Assembly (NCBI RefSeq): GCF_020184175.1 | Contig: NC_065530.1 | Location: 41,021,260 to 41,085,259, forward strand | DNA length: 64,000 nucleotides | Source of the DNA: Aphis gossypii | Lineage: Eukaryota; Arthropoda; Insecta; Hemiptera; Aphididae | Reading direction: 5' to 3' | Shown: piece after piece, positions 33,801-48,635 of the stretch | Numbering within the stretch: position 1 is the first letter of the stretch | How the letters are laid out: every line of letters starts with the position of its first letter | Translations under genes and position numbers: made by a program | Notes under the pieces: generated by a model | The model's input: only the letters and a program-made list of their open reading frames with translations | The model's database searches: none | Told to the model about the DNA's origin: nothing

Positions 33801-36800
33801 TTAAATGTGAAATTACGTGTTTACGTATTTTTTTTTTTTCATTAAACTGTTAACATGGCGATTATTATTATATCATATATCTAAAATAATTTTCTTTTGC
33901 GCCGACTATGCTATTATAAAATATGTATGAAGTATGTTTACAGCGTGAAGCGTTATTTATTCAACGTCAAGTCGGATATATTATTATATATATTACTCAG
34001 ACTCAATATACTTAGCATAATATAATATTCAACTAAATACATTTCCAGTGAACAAACCGTCGAAGCTTGTTAAGGATAAAAAAAAAGTTGACGGTATAAA
34101 ACGTGGTTCATAGTCCTCCCCCCCTTCATAATCTATATTCATATGCTTTGTATCGGTAAGTAGATCATTACGAGAGGTCAATTATAAATTCATATCGAGA
34201 ATAATAAGTGAGCGAGTGAAACTTGAAATGATTTATCTCCACAACATTCGTAAACGATGTATTTCGTTCGTGCAGTACCTCTAGTTTACACGTACGTTTA
34301 ATGTTTTAAAATTCGATAAATACGTTAAATGTGACACATACTAATAATAAATAATATTGTCGACGACGAAACAATAATAATTTTTAATTATTTCACACTA
34401 ATATTACGCGTATAATAGATTATTTTAAAGCCGTCATGTGCTCTTTATCGGCGTACAATGTCTGCAGAAAAGGAAATAAAACGTACGTGCGCGTAAAAAC
34501 AAGGTCGGTACATATTATATATAATATTATTGGCCCGGTAAACTATGTAGCCGAATCGATATCAATATGTATTATGCTGAATTTAAACTTTTTACGGACG
34601 AAAAAAAAGTTACTTCGAACAATGGTTAATTTAATGGAAACTATGTTTCGCATTACACTGCAGAACGAGTGTACGCGATTGATGCGCGTACGTACGTATT
34701 GTTTGAAATTGCTTATTTTCTCATACGTACATTTTATTTTTGAATACGTTTTATCTTTGTAATTATAATATCATATACATATACATTTCACTCACACACA
34801 AAATTTATTATACATTTATACCCTGTCAGTATTGATAAAATTTCATTTTCGTGTTTAATAAAAAATATATTTAGGCAACGTTTCGTGCAACACACGGCTA
34901 TTTTATAATGACTTTGGAGAAATAAATAATATGATATGACCCAGTTCGACACTAATATATTATAATAATAATATCGTGTCAAATTTACGAATATATTATA
35001 ATAATATAATGTTCAATCAGGATGCATACCTAATATATAGTTTTACTCTTTTAAACTACAATATTAGACTCGTTTGAAGGAACATAATAATACAAATAAC
35101 AATAATCAAAAATATACTAGAAAGATCGATACGTATTATGTCGAATGTCATTATAAACTCATAAAGTCGAATACCGAGTGATATCTGCAATCTAGGCTGT
35201 ATATTATTCCTTATTGTAGAAGATTAGGTTAGTTTAGTTCAAACATTTCCTTGTAAGACATTTCTGAAATAAATACATTTTTAAACTATATATTATCCTA
35301 AGATATTAAAATGTTTTTCTTTTTAATATAATATTGTATAAATTTTATATGAATATATGAGAAAAATTTGTAAATTTTGTATCAATTTTTTACATGTTTA
35401 GTTTGGTTTAAAACTTTAAAATTACTAAATTTCTACGCTTCAGAAAATGTACTCTTGTAATATTATCAACAACTATATACCTGAAATTTTAAAACCATAC
35501 TAGAAGAGTAAATGGATTCATAACTCTTCTTTATTCCATTATTATAATTGTTTTATTATTATCTGGCTACTCATTTGGCTTATTAAATAAAAAAAACCCA
35601 CTGGAAAGATAAACCTGCAGTATATTAAATAGTTACCTTAATTATTTATAAAGCTATATTAATAATTTATAACTATATTATACTGTATATAAATGTATAA
35701 TGTATATAATATAAAATATTGTATACAATTTTATTACAATAAGTAAAATAATAAAGTTTCGTTATTTCAAATTTTTTTTTTAAAGAAAACATTATATTCA
35801 TTGTGGTATAAAAACATTTTTGAAGTTTTTACCAGCTATATAATATACTATCATAATGGATATGGTACTCCACATTTTATATATATTTACACGCGAAAAA
35901 ATACCATGGACACTTAACGTTTCCCTGAATAAATAATATAACAATAATACGAGCATATAATTATAAAAACATTTAAAACGAATATATATTTTCCATTCGT
36001 TTAGGTACGTATAATTTACTACATTAGTATGGATATAATAAGAATTGTAGTTATTTTAATTAAAATGTTTGCAACAAAAACTTAAATGAAAAGTTTAAAA
36101 AATCGATTAGTTAATGTCGGTATACTTATAGATTTAATTTTTAACATTAAATAATTTAAATAATTATAAAAGGATATATTATATTATATTATACACATTA
36201 CACATAGATATTTATTTATTTAAATTATCTTTTATTTAGGAAATATAATTTCAGTTTATGATTTTTAAAATACATAATAATGTTTTATTTTTATAATATA
36301 GTAAAATATATAAACATTAATGTATAACTATATTTTTCGTTTCTTTTAAAAGCCAAAAGATAATTAAATTATAATATTTTACTACCCAGATAGTTTTATC
36401 ATTTTTGTAATGATAATAATTTATTTATATCATATCTTCATTATAAAAGTGATATTTTAAGATAAATATCAATAGAATATCAAACAGTAGGACGTAAATA
36501 CCTAAACACTTATTTTCTATAACTGTTCATAAATACTATAAATATCAATAAATTATCAAGATTTAAGTCGTGTCACTGATTACACTTATTTTGTCATAAA
36601 TATGGCCAATTAAAACAGAATTATATAACCTATGTATCGTTGAGAATTACACTAGATCATGAAGATCATGTCATTTAAACCGCAAAGAATTAAAAAAATA
36701 TATTTTTATTTAATGCCACTTACTATAAGGACAATATCGACGTTATTAACTGATAACATCGTTATATTATTATGTAACAAAACAATATTTTTTTACGAAT

Positions 36801-38820
36801 TTCAGATAAAAATTAGACCCTCAGTCGAAACACATGTTTATGTCAACAAATGTCAGCCCTAAATACACTAGCTTATATCGTTATCGGTTCAATTTTGGTT
36901 TCCGTCCTACAGACGACTATTTCGGTTAAGTCGACAGAAAAAAATCGTAGATGAAAATAAAAAAGTTCACGCGTGCCGAATTTTATTTCATCCTTGGCCG
37001 TCGGCGTAACCAAGAGAACAATCTTGGGTTTTCTACGCGCGGTTCATGAGGATAAATTGCACATTCAAAACAAAAACCGTATTATCTTAAGTGTATCGCG
37101 CGTAATATCGTAATGTGTGTATACACACAGTGCGTTGCCCGCCAGCGTAATCGATACAAAGCACTATAGAGGCTTAGAATGCCGTTTCCTCAACACATAC
37201 ACACACAAATAATGCGTGTATATCGGAACATGTGTTTGGGCGGACGTCGTAGGATTTATGAGAAAATCTAGTGCCAAAAAATTAACATCGGCAGAGAGGA
37301 GATAATATAATAAAAATATATATATAAAAAAAAAGAACAAACAGCGAGGAAATTTAAATAACATGAAATCCACAGGTGGAACAATAAGGGAAATTTGTTT
37401 GCTGAAGAAAATATGTACAATGTCCCGTCGAAATATCTCATATTATATAATATATTTAATACATAATAATATTATAATATAGTGTCAGGGCGTAACGTAA
37501 ATATTTGACAATGATTAAATTAACTAACTTGCTATACGTATAATAACTTCTTTCTTATCAAAACGATTTTATTTCTTAATTATATAATAATTAAATTAAC
37601 ATTAATATCATACAATTTTAATATCTACATTAGAAGAATAAAAATTATTAAATCTGTTAGTTTTGTTATTATGCTCTGTAAATTAAATTTAATGTTGTTC
37701 GACAACTGCAACGGTCTCGGCAAAGCGATCCAATTTTCCGTTATGTGAAACATATACACGTGAATATATTTCTATAAATATTTTATTCAGTGTAAGTCCA
37801 TAAATTTAAATATCGTTCTGTATACGCGTACCTATATACGCGCACGAATGGCAAATCGCTAACATTTTATTTCGGTAATAATTTACAAACATTTATTATT
37901 TCGATATATATGTATATATATTTTTAACCATAGACTTTATAATAAATAACACACATAACCTAGCCTTCAATCGATGGGGGGAAGGAGTGAAGACGTGTGG
38001 TAAGAGGAGGAGGCGTATATAAAACGAGACATGTGACACTCCCCAATCGATAAAATGGGCTGTGTTGTTTGTGTGGTTTAATAATATTATATTGTAATGT
38101 ATTGTAAATAAATTTATTATGTGTTATAAATTGTTTACACTGTACATGATGTGTTGTACAAATATGTTTATGAATATTTGAGGTAAAAAATAATCACACT
38201 TACGTCGACCCCTCACCCTCCTCGCCGAACTATAGCGAAAACTATTAATATCGTCAACAGGACTTTTTAAGCATATTTTATGAACTTTGTTTTATATAAT
38301 TATATTATTATAACAAAGTAACGCGAGTTCAAATTTTCGTAATCCAGTACGTTGTTACAATCTTTATGACTGATGAATCAGAAACCTGTGTGTAGAATAT
38401 ATTAAAAAATAATAAATATTTCTAACTATCAACGTACGTTTAAAATTAATCAAATTTTCTGTTTAGGATATTTATTTGAACAATCCGGCATGAGAATCGT
38501 ACCGATTGAAAACATACGCATTAAATTTATAAGATTCTGGCGAGAACAAATTCAAATGATGATAATAAAAATAAACTATAGTATATAATATTATGTTATG
38601 TGTAATATTAAAATCGATATTTTTGGTTGCAGCTCAACGATGATATGCTATATTATCGTCGTTATTAAGTTTTCACCTTTTTGTGTTGAATAAATTATGT
38701 TGTATTATAGTTTTGGGTACTACTCCTACTCTATTATATAATACACTTAATAATACACATGGTTACACGTGTAGCAGATTTTACAGCGATAATTACTTAC
38801 TGTTTAATGTATATTGATAT
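27894..38820. other. Long AT-rich stretch, probable intron and intergenic DNA
   Basis: No conserved coding exon was recognised. It contains an (AAT)n run at 33118-33141, a small perfect hairpin CCTGTCA-TGACG-TGACAGG at 33781-33799, and an isolated TATATAAAA near 38016-38026 after a purine-rich tract. Around 29684-29926 both strands are open, but nothing identifies a protein. If the TipE/TEH terminal exon is at 38831, this would be its ~11-kb intron. Confidence 0.4.
33118..33141 (+). repeat. (AAT)n microsatellite
   Basis: About eight units. Confidence 0.9.
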
Positions 38821-38830
38821 CAGACTCCAG

Positions 38831-38876
38831 CAGCGGTTATAGTGGCAGTTACGGCGGTGGTAGTAGTGGTGGGTAG
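38831..38876 (+). CDS. Possible terminal exon of the TipE/TEH gene, Gly/Ser-rich tail
   Basis: After a splice-acceptor-like GATATCAGACTCCAG, the frame that completes the two-base overhang left at 27793 reads SGYSGSYGGGSSGG then TAG. The phase fits and GC content is well above background. Against it: the polypyrimidine tract is weak. The alternative acceptor seven bases upstream (38823) gives a different short tail ending LQQRL. Eleven kilobases of intron separate the two pieces, and a tail of this kind is not a family signature. Confidence 0.28.
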
Positions 38877-38890
38877 GTTAGGTTAGGCGG
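38872..38890 (+). repeat. Short TTAGG tract
   Basis: GGTAGGTTAGGTTAGGCGG, two to three TTAGG units, similar to the tract at 24119. Confidence 0.6.
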
Positions 38891-39560
38891 TATACATATT
38901 ATATGTATAATTTGGACCGTCGTGCGATTTATCGTTCCGGATCATTTCTGCAGGAAAACGTTAGTCTAAACGGTTGGTTTCCGGTGGTCGCGTTGTGATA
39001 TTATCTGTTCTTCCGCGTCGGCCGGAACAACAAAGCAGTTTTCGTGCGCTGAAATATACCGTACAACATATATAATATAATATATTGTGCGCGCGCGATA
39101 TATGTCGTCATTAACAAAACCCCGGTGCGAGTTTTCGACCCTCAGACACGAGGCGTGTATTAAGCGTAAATATACACACACACACACACACGGTCATATA
39201 CTTATTGTAAAGAGCAGAGTTTTCCCGGCAACGCATTTTCCGTGTTTGCAAACACCTCAAACATATTGTTGCCGTCAGCCGATTTACAATAAACCTCGCT
39301 AAAACGAGATTAATAATAACAATTTCCATCGCCACAGTGCGCCGTCCGAATCCTAACCGTTACCCGGGGCAACCCGCGGCGAGACTAGAATCAACCAGCT
39401 CGCAACCAGCGATTTTAATCTTCCCGATTAAATCAGCGGCCACCACAGCATCTCACACATAACAGCACAATATAACGATTGCTGACGACGACCCACGTAC
39501 GCGCTGCTGTAGGTTGACCTGCACCGATCCGCACCGAGACCGTACACAATGAATTTGAAC
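38891..39560. other. GC-richer island without an identified gene
   Basis: CpG-rich compared with the surroundings, with an (AC)n run at 39173-39191. An ATG at 39549 gives only a 24-codon ORF (MNLNELKPGFYK at its start). The island may be a promoter or 5' exon of an unseen transcript on either strand; the overlapping short ORFs on both strands are not convincing. Confidence 0.35.
39173..39191 (+). repeat. (AC)n microsatellite
   Basis: About nine AC units. Confidence 0.9.
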
Positions 39561-42500
39561 GAACTCAAACCTGGTTTTTACAAATATAAATTCGAAAATG
39601 TTTACTACATATCTCCAATCGAGTAATTTTGTGACTATATAATGTCGTGGGTCAGCTGAATACTTTTTTTACAAACACTTATCTTTGAAATTTCACGAAC
39701 TTTATATGTTTTAAATAACTATGAACGCGCAAAAATAAAAAAAAAATATATTGAAATACGATGAAATGAAAAATGTCTAAGGTATTTCTTTTAAGTGCAC
39801 AAATATTATAACTTAACTGTAATTTAACGATGATAGGTACATATAGGTACATTGAATTTATCAATAAAAAGACTTAATCATTTGATAACTACTTCCAAAA
39901 AAGTGATAACTAATAATATACATAAAATTTAAATAATTGAATATTATCTTGCAGTAAATCGCATCTAATTAAAATATATAAATATTCAAAACTAATTTAA
40001 ATAAAAATTGAAAAAGTTTGAATCCTAATAGTGAATTAAATTATGTTTTTAATACATACAATTCGGTTTCAAGTCATCGCGTGTACTGATACATTTATAC
40101 ATTTATGTGATGTGGAAATTAATGAACACGTAGATCTTTAGATCGTTAAAAGAATATTTATCTTCAGTAAACAAATAGGCTCATGCCTCGAGGTTTCAGA
40201 TAATCGTTTAAAGAATTATTATTGATTTAATACGTCATTCCATAGTGCCATATAGGTATATTACGGAATAGAAGCTGCCGTTTTTAGGTGTGTTTATCAT
40301 TTTTTTGGTAACACTTTTCCATTTAACGAAACTATCACAAGATTTCTGAGATGTTATTATTATTTATTATTTTTTTTTTTTTTACAAAAGTTATAAGACA
40401 ACTTTAACTGCGATGCTGCAACACCTGGCACGCAATTTATGTTGAAATATATATCACTGATCAGATCTCGATATTCTTTTCAAGTTTGGCAGTTAAGTAG
40501 AAAAAAAAAAATACGCGACATGCTTTCACTAGTATCGTTTGATAATTTTGTATACCTGCGTATTCAACGGCTCGTAAAATTAATATTATTAATAAAAATA
40601 TAATGTTATATTATTATAAAATGGTATGAGCTTTTAGGATAAGGCCGCGAGTTGGGTATCGCGTGTTTTGGCGAAGGCGTGATCGTCCTGCGCGGATACA
40701 TCGTATATTATACGTACAATATTATTATATGGTACCAATATTCGCCTCGTCGACGTCACGCGTGTTCGGTTTTAGAACTCCGAGAGAGCTTTTAACCGTG
40801 TACTGCAATATTGTAAATAAACTTTAACGGACACGTTTAATTGTGAAAACGCGATCCGAAAATATACGTAATTTTCGCATTATCGTAATAAATATATTTA
40901 CATTTATATCGGCTATACCTATATATTATAATATCATAATATCTAATGTATATTGAATGTCCACACAGAGACAATACATATAATAATGTTTATTATATTA
41001 TGTAAGAGCTGCCACGCCCGTTGTCGTGATAAAACGTTTTATTTTTTTTCTCGAATTCGATATTATTATTATCGACATTGAATGGAAGTCTTATCCCTGT
41101 AACATCATAAGTATAGTAAACAATAAATTATATACTGCGTATTTGATATTTTTCGTATTGTATAAATATATTAAATAAATATTTTATAATAATAAATTTA
41201 TAAAAAAACCTTTTTCCGAGATCAATCGTTTTATGCATAATAAAATAAAAGATATAATTACATCAATAAATTATTTTTAATATATTGATTTTTTAACCGT
41301 ATTCGCTTACATGGATGTATATTGTATTATTCTTGCATATTTTCGTTTAACTCTGCGATTGACTGTTTTGCAAATTTTTGCTTCCTATACGGTATAGAGC
41401 TTAATATAGTTTGTACACTATTAGACTTAATACCATCGGAACAGTGAAAACAAAATCTAACTATTTAATTATCGTTACCCTCGGAATTAGGATTTAATCT
41501 CTCGGAGAACTGGCAATAATTGGCTAAATGTGTGTAACGCTGTTACCTACATATAAGTAATGTTTACATTATTTATAAATTAAAACACATCTGTCACAAA
41601 AATTAAATGTATCTTTTTTTATAAAATTAAATATGATTTTAATTTCAAAACAATAAAGAATATTATGTTTCACTTTTTTATAAATTTTATATTTTAGATA
41701 GATCCATTATTTTTTTAATGTTCACTATAGTAGATTTTACAATACATAGAAAAAGAAATTTGCAATTCAAAACTAAAATTAAAAAAAAAATAATTTATAT
41801 AGTTTAAAAGTTAGATTAAAACATCAATTTCTTAATATTTAAACATCAAAATACCAATCGCTGGTTTAAAATATGATGTCAAATTTTAACTTTTAATTGA
41901 GTGCTATCTTCATATTAATCACGTATTGGATATCTTTCATCGAGTCTTGATATTCATTTTCTGGTGTCACTTGCAGTGAGTTTACATCGATTATTGGTCA
42001 CAATTTATACTTATTTGTAAGCACATATTTTATTATTATTATTTTTTTTAATTAAATAATATTAATCTATTATAAACAATAATACCTCATCTAAAGCACA
42101 TAAGGAAATAGTAGATCATATAATATAAGTCGTAGATATTTCAAAAGTCTTATATTAAGTACAATGTTAGGTATATAATATTATAAGAAACATTATTCAG
42201 CATGATGAGAATGTTTATTCAGACCAAATAATCTATGTGGTTATATTATTATATTATGACGTTTATTTATGTAACATAATCTAACAAAACATTATAAGTA
42301 TGACATTTTGTAATATCTTACGACTTCTAACCAATATTTTAATACGTTTCAACGTAATATAACTTATAACTTACGTAATATATTTTTTTATGAACCTCTC
42401 ATGTATAAAAAAAATATATAGCAGTGTTATTATTTTCTTGAAGAAATGATTATTATTATGCAACTTATAACTAGAGATAGTACTAACGTCTACAGCAGTA

Positions 42501-45500
42501 TAGCTATACTTACTTGTATCCAATTTCAAAATTATTTTGTAACTAAATGCACGACTTTAATTAGTATAAATTACAACTATAGTAACCAGTTACGTCTAAC
42601 CGAGGAACATTCTCATTTTTAACTATAATATGTGTATACTTTAATAACTACTCTATTCGCACGTCCTTAAAAAAAATTAAAATATTCATAATTTCACCAT
42701 ATAAGGAAATATTATTACCTAAACCGGTAAATAACTGGTGAATACACGATTATACACCACCCGTAACGACGGTGACGCTTAGTGGTGGTGAGGCGAACAC
42801 TGTACATACAATAATAACAAGCGTAGGTAATTTCCTATTAAATTATATCAGACCGCAAATGATCGCAGCTACATAAAACGTAGTAAATATTTAAACGTCC
42901 GGTTACGCACTCTTGTCCCTGTTCAAATATGCATTTGTATTATATTACACGAGTCGGATACTCGCGTTAACAATAATTTCGTTGCAAAAACATAATAATA
43001 ATGTATGACCTAGCCTAGAAAACGTACATTGTTGTATAATAATACCGTATATTTTATTATTATTTCTGTATATAATAATAGTCACAGTTCGCTACAAATT
43101 AATAACAACGTAGGAATACGCTCTGTTTTTAAAACAATAATAATATGATAATATCGTGTTCGTCCCACACATTTTTTTCTATCGCTTAATGTTTTGTGCA
43201 ATTTCAAACGTCAAAAGGGACTGTAATTTTAGTATTTCTACCAAACCGAAAAGTCAAAATGTTTGCAATTAATTATAAATTCTCAATATTAGAATTTCGA
43301 CAAATTCGTAACTTCGAGAAAATTTATTCTTCAATAGTCAATGATATATTACCATAAACTATTTTTTTTTGTGTTAGGACTACGAATGTGTATATAAATG
43401 TTGTTAAATCATCTATAGGTACACTATACACACTATACAGATAATAATATATTTACTTTTCGAACATTCAAACTAACTCTAAAATTGCATTCGGTAGCTG
43501 AAATATACATAATAACTGTATTATTTACTTATACGTTTTATATCACTTTAAATACCTGGAATAAATACTAAACAGCCCAGAATGTTTATTCAAGAAGCCA
43601 TGTTATTATAATTTGTTTAATAATTAAACATTTCAATTATTGAAATGAATATTATTATTAAGCAATATTTTTGAACATCAGAGATGCACGACAGCAATGC
43701 ACCTATTTTGCCTATTCAAGACGCCGTGTTACATTATTTGCCAAACACGTAAAAATACAAATCCCGCGTTTCCATAGGCTTCACTTTCAGTTAAACAATT
43801 GCAATAAAACTACAAAATACAAAATATTTATAATATAATATATTATATATCTATAATATTCATATTATATATTATTAACTAAGTTTAATACTTGAAAATT
43901 TTCACACGACAGATTGTAGATAATCAGGTATGTGTAATACAGAGTAATTTTATTATACTATATACGAAACATTCGCCCATAATTTATTATAATAATCAAT
44001 AGATTTTGTATTTAAAAAAAAAACACATAGCTTAAATCTAATGAATAAATTAAGTAAATTATGTTTGCAAATATTTTTATAAGTGTTTTCAATATAGATT
44101 GTTTGTTTTGTATAGTATTAAAAAATGCATCTAAGGTAAATAATTGACAAAGACAATCTTAAATCTTAACTATTAAAAACGATTTATTTACCATTCAATT
44201 TTTTTTGTATTATAATTTAAAATCATAAATAAACGATGTAGAAGGCTATCTAATATAATGATCATAATAGTGTTACCGGCATATCTACCAACATAAGTTG
44301 ATCACAAACCCATATAAATAACACGATTTATTATTTTTGTTTCATCAAATTATTTATCCAGGTGTATAAAATATTATTGATAAGTATAAAACTAATAACA
44401 TATTTTTAGTTTGAAAACAATATTTATATGTTTGAATAAAAAAAAAGCTTTTACCTTTTATTAATAGCGAGAAGCAGTCTAAAATAATTTACCAGCCAAG
44501 CCACCATAAGTATTATTAAGTTGTGATTTTTTTTATTAATTTTAATAACATTTTGTTTCTGCTCAGACTTCAGATCACTTATTGTGAGTCTAGTGTTTTC
44601 ATATATTCTTCTGCATTAATAATCGAACTTGCAATAAATAATTATTAGCGCACCTCATAACGTGATAATAAAATAAAAATATGCATAATATTAAATTATT
44701 GAAATTTGTACAATCAAAGTACTTAATAAAATCACCGTTTCACGAGAGCGTAGAAGAAATTTATTGTTTTACACAAAACATACAAACACCAATGACATTT
44801 CCACACAATTTAAAAATAATACTTTCTACTATCGTATCTCTCATTCGAACGTTTGGTGAACACAAACAACTATACATTTATGTATATAGTCACTGCAGTT
44901 ATATTATATTAAATAAATGTATTGTCATACATTTATTTGTTTTCGTTGTTTTCGGTCGTTTGTATAAACAACGGTTTTTTTGTTAAAGCGTATAAAATGG
45001 CAGAGCACATTTCTTCAAATTATAACTTTTCACCAACTACCGTTCAGAATAAGTGTTGAAACAAAAGTTCACATGTCAAAGTTATTTTGTTGTAAATAAT
45101 ATAATAAAATAATTGTTTCTACTTATTTACGAGGTACATCGTTAAGTAATACTTCAACCCTGTATCAATATATAATTTAAGTGAAATCATATATTTATCA
45201 ATGCCTATACTATACACTATACAGTATACACCACAAACTACTTCGTTATTTTCAAAAAATACTTATTATATAATATAATACAATAAGTGTATCTTATTCA
45301 ATTCCGTTTCACTCAAAAGTAAATTGATTGTTTCGATTGTATGCGCGCAATAAATAATTAATTATTAAATAAGTCGCGTAAATAAATATGATTTTGATTT
45401 TTTACGAAACTTTTTCATTATTCTCAATATTCTGTTGACAGCAGTAGCTATCGCGAGGTCACACGCATACTTTGTACACTTTATTTTATGCAATGGTAGT

Positions 45501-47062
45501 GGTTTTCGAATAACATAATTGGAATTATTATTATTATTGTTAAACATTCTACCCACACATTTTCATCCCACCCGAATTGAAATAATAATAGGTGTAACAC
45601 TATGTCTACGCAAAACGGTCGACGAACGTTGAATCCTGAAAATTTTCATGGACAAATTGTCGAGGGCCAGTTTAATATAATATTCTTTACACAGTTCGTA
45701 TTATATTCATATTATGTTAATTAATGAACCCGTAGATATAGCATGCATTACCTACCTAAATAATTCTTTTTTCGATTCGTACACGTTTTTGTGTGTAATA
45801 TACAATTACATATTATGTAAATTGATGCACTGTTCTGTATAGAATACACATGAATTCATGATATTATATCGGACCGAAACGCACGCAAGCACGCAAACTT
45901 ACGCGCACGCACTGGACACAAATAATGCGACGCATATTGAAGTAAAATTAAATGTAGAAAATAGGTAACAATAGGAATAATCGAAGCTTTCGGTTTATTG
46001 GCTTATTTCAACGTCAATTTTCGGTAATATCCATTTTACTTCGGTATACAATTGTATTATTTTTTTTTTTTACCTGACATTCCGAAAATTGTTTAGCAGT
46101 GAAACATTATTTTACGTATTTTACATCTAAATAGTCACTATTACTCTACTCGAAGCATGATACCGAGAACATCGCCTAATTCAGCTGTAGTGGTTTTCAA
46201 TGCAAGACTACACGATCTACCATGGCTATAAGGTGTGTGTTTACCACTTACCAGGTTTTATTGATTACCAATGATCCATATCCGCGTTTCTGGAAACTTC
46301 AACAGCAACAGGTATTTTACCTCTAGGATTCACTCACGACTTTCATCCGTCCTCTCCGTTTTCTGACGTTTTTAAATTTCTATTGCAGCTTCTCTTCAGT
46401 TTTTTTTTTCTGGAATGTGCTCACGTCGTATTGAAGAGCGAGGTCTAAATACCCTAATAAACATATGTTATTTCCTTATTACAAGTTTATATGAAAAATT
46501 GACGTTTAGCCCGTTTTAGCTTAGCTTTTAATATTAAAATGACTTAAACGTAGGAGTTACTAAATTTTTAATGGTTTGTTGTAGTTATAGGAGTTCTTTC
46601 GAAATTGTAATTTGAAATAAATAAAAATAAAAATAAAGTGAAACATAAACATTTCAAAATAATCGCAATTCACTCGAAAATATATCGAAAAAATACTTAC
46701 AGTAAGCCACAGATAATAATAATATTGTCGGTTGTATTATCTTGCCTTCGAGAGGAAACCGATTCTGATCTATATAATATCTTGAAAAACGAGGATGATA
46801 CAACAATAACAGCAGTTAAGATTTGCAGTCTAAAACATAGTTAACACCTAAATACGTCCTATTGTAACGATAAAGGTTTTTGCCACTTCCGTGAATACGT
46901 AGCACATATATATTGCACAAAAATATGAAAAGATATTATAAGAAAATAACGTTTAAAAGTATAAGATAAATAATAAATTGTATATAATATACATACATGT
47001 CTGTACACAGTGCGTGTGTTTGACGCGTACAATTTAAAACCCTTAACGTCGCGCTTGTATGA

Positions 47063-47088
47063 CGTGTGTGTGTGTGTGTGTGTGTGTT
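47063..47088 (+). repeat. (GT)n microsatellite
   Basis: About twelve GT units. Confidence 0.9.
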
Positions 47089-48486
47089 GTCGCATTTCCG
47101 CACTTCTAACTGTCAGAGGCGATGTCAAATGCTTTTAACTCGGCACCGAGAAATGCAACGTACACACTGTCGCGTCACCTTTTATTTTCTACATTTCCTT
47201 CTCTATATATAGTGTTCTACGGGTCACACACTTCACTTTTTCAAAAAAACTACGGCTTTCGATTCGTCCTATGCCCCGCTGTCGACAAGGGATTGGATCC
47301 GCCACATCAACTGTCGTACATACGTAGGCTGCTGCTGTACGTTATAGTATATAGCTGTTTCCACCGTTTGACATAAATGCTCGACGAGTTTAATTCCACA
47401 GAGTATATTATTATTATACACGTATATATATAGTGATTATTTGCGGTCGGGAGACGCGGAAAATCCTATTAAATCTACGAAAACTCGGTCGAAAAACTTT
47501 CGTTGAGGTATATAATGTATAATGTATATATATATTTATATTTTACATCGCACGGTGGGCGAGAAAAATACACCGTTGACGTTTTCTCGGGGGACGGGAA
47601 CGGCCTGCGTAGGCGGTACTCGCGGGATCTGGCGAATGACCATGTTGTAACCTTTGTACGTTGCAAAGCCGACGTTTTATTATTCTGTCGACCGTCACAC
47701 GTGCATGTCTATAAAAATAATAATAATATTATATAGTATACACGAGTGTGCGTATACGCGTAGTAGCAGATACTGTGCAGCAGTTCATTTCATTATCTAA
47801 ATTGACGTCTCGGCTCTAAAGAGTTCCGTATATTATACATCTATGGATATGTTCGTGACACGATAACATAATCTATAATATTATAAACGATAAAACGATT
47901 TCCGGGCGCCGAAAACAAGGAAGAAAAAAGAGTCGGAAAAATCGACACCGTCGTCGTTATCATCGCCGTCGTGTATATAACGACACTGGACTAGTTCCGG
48001 TCGTTACGGAGGAAAACATATAACAAGTAAAACAAAATAATACGATATACGAATAAATACGTGCACAATAAATAAATATATATACACCATTTCACATTTA
48101 TATTATATATATATATATATATATTGTGGCAATAGTGGTATCGACGCGCGACGAAATCAATTTTTCTCTATCATGGGGGTGTCGGGCGATGGGTATGGGG
48201 GAGGTTATTATCTTTTTATATTTCCGGCAGAACTCGGTGATTTACGCCCGTCTACGAATATTGTATACAATATGACCTACACAGTACTCGTGTCGTACTG
48301 TTATTACTTATTAGTCATTAATATTATATTTCTCTTAACGAGGTGCTGTGGTTATCACCGTCTCCGAATGAGATGCTGGGGAGTTAAATTAGTTAGATTA
48401 AGTTAATTCATCAATATGTTTACAAAAAAACAGTAAAAAAGAGCTGGCTGTAATAACAAAAAAAAAAAAGCTTTAATAATAGTTAT

Positions 48487-48512
48487 AAATAATAATAATA
48501 ATAATAATAATA
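48487..48512 (+). repeat. (AAT)n microsatellite
   Basis: About eight units. Confidence 0.9.
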
Positions 48513-48543
48513 AAATAAAAGAACATCGTGGTATTCTTAAATA

Positions 48544-48635
48544 TACTATAATCGAGTCTCAATAACTCAAAAACTTCGATAACTCGAATTAATTTTTACC
48601 TCTCTTGAAATTTAAGTTATTGAGATTCTGCTGTA
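48544..48635. mobile_element. Pogo/Tigger-like MITE
   Basis: The left end (ATCGAGTCTCAATAACTCA) and the right end (TAAGTTATTGAGATTCTGC) are imperfect inverted repeats, and TA flanks both sides (48544 and 48634-48635). Inside is CTTCGATAACTCGAA. The phrase CTC-ATAACTCGAA in inverted repeats is typical of pogo/Tigger family ends. At about 92 bp it has no coding capacity and depends on a transposase elsewhere. Confidence 0.65.

Larger units (their letters stand above)
39561..48543. other. Long stretch with no recognisable gene
   Basis: AT-rich with several GC-richer patches (about 40620-40800, 45860-45920, 47000-48200). ORFs at 47122-47376, 47503-47736 and 48173-48406 are short, without domains or splice-supported partners. 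A TATA or initiator pair could not be assigned. Microsatellites: (GT)n at 47063-47088, (AT)n near 48103-48124, (AAT)n at 48487-48512. Confidence 0.4.

Noticed and set aside
34436..34762. 108-codon ORF with ATG
   Set aside because: Composition is that of chance frames in AT-rich DNA; no domain and no conservation visible.
38016..38026. TATATAAAA promoter-like word
   Set aside because: No initiator at the expected distance and no downstream coding exon; common by chance in AT-rich DNA.
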